This document shows positions 5,733-7,238 of a DNA stretch of 7,238 bases, in pieces. A program made the position numbers and the translations under genes. The notes beneath the pieces are model-generated. The model was not told the DNA's origin. It made no database searches and saw nothing but the letters and a program-made list of their open reading frames with translations. This DNA is from Candidatus Martarchaeota archaeon (GTDB lineage Archaea; Micrarchaeota; Micrarchaeia; Micrarchaeales; CABMGC01), in the NCBI GenBank assembly GCA_023379075.1, contig JAMCSO010000030.1, positions 1 to 7,238 on the forward strand, in the 5' to 3' direction. Each line of letters opens with the position of its first letter. Position 1 is the first letter of the stretch.

Positions 5733-6968
5733 ATGTCACTAGCACGAAGAAGCCCTACAAATAATAACTGCGTCCCGTTCTTTAGGAACGTCTCTGAGGT
5801 TAAGGAAGCTCAAAGGGCAAGAGAGGAAGGAAGGTATGCAGATATGTATCCAAGGGACACAACCCTTGCACTGAAAGAACTTGAGTCAATAATATCAAGG
5901 ATGGCCGGGGTTCCAGATACAAACATCGTTACATTCTCTTCTGGAATGGCAGCACTGACAAGCGCGATAGAGTCAGCTGTCCCTACGGCAGGTTCATCAG
6001 TGCTTCATGGAAACAGCGAGTACTCAAGAACTACCAAATTTATAGATCTGATGCTCTCGCGCAGAGGAGTCGATTCTGCAAAGGCCGATTCTAGGGATAT
6101 AGAAAGCATACGCAGAGAGATACTCTTGAATAAGCCTTCGATAATCGTCTTTGAGACAGCTACAAACGGGCCAGACATGGCTCTCCTGAACTTAGAGGCC
6201 TTTTTCTCACTTAAGGAGCTCAGTGAATGTAAGCCCACAGTAATCCTGGATAATACCCTGCCCACTCCAACGCTGATAACTCCAGATCTGATATTCAGAC
6301 TTGCAAAAGATCTTAAAGTACTTGTGGTCGAAAGCGGAACGAAGTTTTACGCATTAAATGCTGAGACCCTTGGGATAATCTACTCAAATGACCAAAAAGC
6401 CATAGCTAAACTTAGGGACGAGCGCTCCACAACTGGAACAATCTTGACATTCTCACAAACTTTGCTACTCCTAGATGTTCTCAAAAGGACATACTCTCAG
6501 GATAATCCTGATTCTATGAAAGTGCAATTCGATGCTAGGAACAGACTGATAATGAGCAACGCGAACCTTCTGGCACTGGAATGTGAGCTGCATGAGGGTC
6601 CTCCGAGCCTTACTATAGCATATCCAAACCTTAGAAGCCATCAGAACCATCAACTGGCTATGAAACTATATCCGAACGGCTCCTCCCCAGTATTCTTCAT
6701 AACAAGCAAAGAGGGCGATTCATATATACCTTATTTTGAGACAAGATCTGGCCCAAAGGACCAGTTCGAGTTGCTTGAAGCCCTGCTCCTGAATCCTTAT
6801 CTGCGTGAGAATACTGTTCTGAGGCAAAGCTTTGGGTTTGATTCTACAACAATTTATCCTTATCCTGATCCTAACATGCCATGCATACGGGTATCTGCAG
6901 GAACAGAAGATGTGGATAAGGTAATGATGCTTGCCAGCTCCCTTAGGAAGGCGTTGTCTGATTTATAG
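5733..6968 (+). CDS. Divergent Cys/Met-metabolism PLP-dependent enzyme (cystathionine gamma-synthase/lyase family)
   Basis: Fold-type I PLP enzyme of 411 residues, slightly longer than the usual 380-400. Family landmarks seen: YPR (39-41), the Tyr-x-Arg pair that contacts PLP phosphate from the partner subunit; FSSGMAA (68-74), the phosphate-binding loop; EYSRTT (96-101), equivalent to YGGT with the ring-stacking Tyr97; FETATN (140-145), equivalent to the ETPTNP motif; LDNTLPTP (172-179), with Asp173 for the pyridine nitrogen; SGTKF (201-205), with Lys204 as Schiff-base lysine; and RVSAGTED (386-393), with the substrate-carboxylate Arg386. Known reactions in the family are gamma-synthase, gamma-lyase, beta-lyase and O-acyl-homoserine sulfhydrylase; which one applies here cannot be read from the sequence. 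Odd: the NPT after YxR is DTT, and the GHSD-like segment after the lysine is replaced by YALNAETLG, so substrate choice may differ. It is divergent from the HTH-CBS regulator. Its stop overlaps the left end of the inverted-repeat element. Confidence 0.88.
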   Translation: MSLARRSPTNNNCVPFFRNVSEVKEAQRAREEGRYADMYPRDTTLALKELESIISRMAGVPDTNIVTFSSGMAALTSAIESAVPTAGSSVLHGNSEYSRTTKFIDLMLSRRGVDSAKADSRDIESIRREILLNKPSIIVFETATNGPDMALLNLEAFFSLKELSECKPTVILDNTLPTPTLITPDLIFRLAKDLKVLVVESGTKFYALNAETLGIIYSNDQKAIAKLRDERSTTGTILTFSQTLLLLDVLKRTYSQDNPDSMKVQFDARNRLIMSNANLLALECELHEGPPSLTIAYPNLRSHQNHQLAMKLYPNGSSPVFFITSKEGDSYIPYFETRSGPKDQFELLEALLLNPYLRENTVLRQSFGFDSTTIYPYPDPNMPCIRVSAGTEDVDKVMMLASSLRKALSDL

Positions 6969-7112
6969 GCTCTGTAGAAATCCCTCTCTTGTATTATATG
7001 TGTGGTTGACATCTGGTCTGACGCTCTCTGGAACTTCCACCACTTGGATCATGAAGTCCTTATTCTCCAATACCTTCTTAGCATTTCTACAGGGCCTTAA
7101 TTTGTCAAGTTC
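6963..7112 (-). pseudogene. Short coding-like frame inside the inverted-repeat element, possible transposase C-terminal remnant or small protein
   Basis: On the minus strand a frame is open from 7112 to a TAA at 6963-6965 (49 codons). It contains VLENKDFMIQVVEVPESVRP and ends with REGFLQSL, where the last codons are made by the inverted repeat itself. Its codon choice looks protein-like. In the same frame an ATG lies at 7130 but a TAG (7113-7115) separates it from the rest. In-frame internal starts are TTG at 7070 and ATG at 7052. Many insertion sequences end their transposase gene inside the terminal repeat, so a remnant is one reading; a real short protein is another. I do not recognise the family. 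It overlaps the 3' end of the PLP-enzyme gene by 6 bases. Confidence 0.35.
6967..7097. mobile_element. 131-bp element bounded by 15-base inverted repeats, candidate MITE or insertion-sequence remnant
   Basis: AGGCTCTGTAGAAAT at 6967-6981 is matched at 14 of 15 positions by the reverse complement of 7083-7097 (AGGCCCTGTAGAAAT). The GG-C-CTGT-start with an A-run resembles ends of several insertion-sequence families, but I cannot name one. No convincing target-site duplication is visible in the flanks (TTTAT on the left, TAATT on the right). The interior is too short for a transposase. The left repeat overlaps the stop codon of the PLP-enzyme gene, so insertion may have set the present 3' end of that gene. 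A transcript hairpin acting as terminator is an alternative. Confidence 0.45.
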
Positions 7113-7130
7113 CTAGAGTTCATCGAACAT

Positions 7131-7145
7131 TAGATTTATAATCTA
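7131..7145. promoter_or_regulatory. Palindromic TATA-like site TAGATT-TAT-AATCTA
   Basis: Perfect 6-base arms flank a 3-base centre, giving TTTATAAT on the plus strand and ATTATAAA on the minus strand. For the plus-strand gene at 7186 a TATA box here would put the transcription start near 7164, leaving a short leader that includes the ribosome site. A second candidate, ATTATAAT at 7155-7162, is also present, so the assignment is uncertain. Confidence 0.3.
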
Positions 7146-7176
7146 TCGGTTCCTATTATAATGAAAGATTATTATC

Positions 7177-7181
7177 GGGAG
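7177..7181 (+). promoter_or_regulatory. Shine-Dalgarno GGGAG before the truncated gene
   Basis: GGGAG ends 4 bases before the ATG at 7186 and is followed by GTGAT overlapping that ATG. It selects 7186 over the nearby ATG at 7161, which opens only a 15-codon frame. Confidence 0.5.
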
Positions 7182-7185
7182 AGTG

Positions 7186-7238
7186 ATGAAAAACCATTCA
7201 ATTTCTAATCTTTTGTTATTTTTAATACTTTTCTTCTC
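7186..7238 (+). CDS. 5' end of a gene for a secreted or membrane protein, cut by the window edge
   Basis: The 17 complete codons visible give MKNHSISNLLLFLILFF: a short polar start with one Lys and one His followed by an uninterrupted hydrophobic stretch. This is the shape of a signal peptide or a first membrane segment. A ribosome site lies directly upstream and TATA-like sequences at 7131-7162. Nothing can be said about function, since the rest of the gene is outside the window. Confidence 0.5.
   Translation, partial: MKNHSISNLLLFLILFF

Noticed and set aside
7113..7115. In-frame TAG read as a pyrrolysine codon
   Set aside because: There is no pyl gene, no PYLIS-like structure and no recognisable pyrrolysine-containing family; a stop or a broken frame is the simpler reading.
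6931..7116. A 61-codon plus-strand frame overlapping the end of the PLP-enzyme gene and the inverted-repeat element
   Set aside because: It starts inside the PLP gene in another frame, has no ribosome site, and its composition is less protein-like than the minus-strand frame in the same DNA.
7161..7208. A 15-codon frame starting at ATG 7161
   Set aside because: It is very short, lacks a ribosome site and overlaps the better-supported start at 7186; a leader peptide is possible but not supported.

Overview
The window looks like archaeal DNA, most likely from a small-genome (DPANN-type, possibly Micrarchaeota-like) lineage. This rests on style, not on a marker gene: the codon use is rich in ATA, AGA and AGG; gene starts carry a GTGAT Shine-Dalgarno core or lie about 30 nt from TATA-like octamers; there is a large N-glycosylation-rich Ig-fold surface protein with a C-terminal membrane anchor; and there is a compact HTH plus CBS regulator of a type common in archaea. 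No rRNA, tRNA or CRISPR array was seen.

Layout. (1) 21-2924 (+) encodes a 967-residue cell-surface protein built from Ig/PKD-like modules. It has a Pro/Gly linker and a C-terminal membrane anchor, but no signal peptide; the reading frame seems to be broken just inside the left edge. (2) 2938-3870 (+) follows after 13 bases and encodes a 310-residue protein that I do not recognise. (3) It converges, with a 6-base gap, on a minus-strand pair. The promoter-proximal gene is the HTH-CBS regulator (5613-5095) and the distal gene is a 401-residue coiled-coil protein (5082-3877), 12 bases apart and probably one operon. (4) 5614-5732 is a short divergent promoter region holding two identical TATA-like octamers on opposite strands and a long dyad symmetry. 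(5) 5733-6968 (+) encodes a divergent PLP enzyme of the Cys/Met metabolism (cystathionine gamma-synthase/lyase) family that keeps the recognisable catalytic residues. (6) 6967-7097 is bounded by 15-base inverted repeats that resemble insertion-sequence ends, with a short coding-like minus-strand frame inside. (7) 7186-7238 (+) is the first 17 codons of a gene for a secreted or membrane protein that runs off the right edge.

Working together: the most coherent unit is the regulator/coiled-coil operon facing the PLP enzyme. CBS pairs often bind adenosyl ligands and the enzyme family handles sulfur amino acids, so a link between sulfur-amino-acid status and this promoter is a reasonable hypothesis, though not shown. 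The surface-protein pair at the left and the truncated secretory gene at the right suggest that the neighbourhood is partly devoted to the cell envelope. Nothing here is by itself proof of a new defence or mobile system; the least explained items are the 310-residue protein, the coiled-coil protein and the inverted-repeat element.
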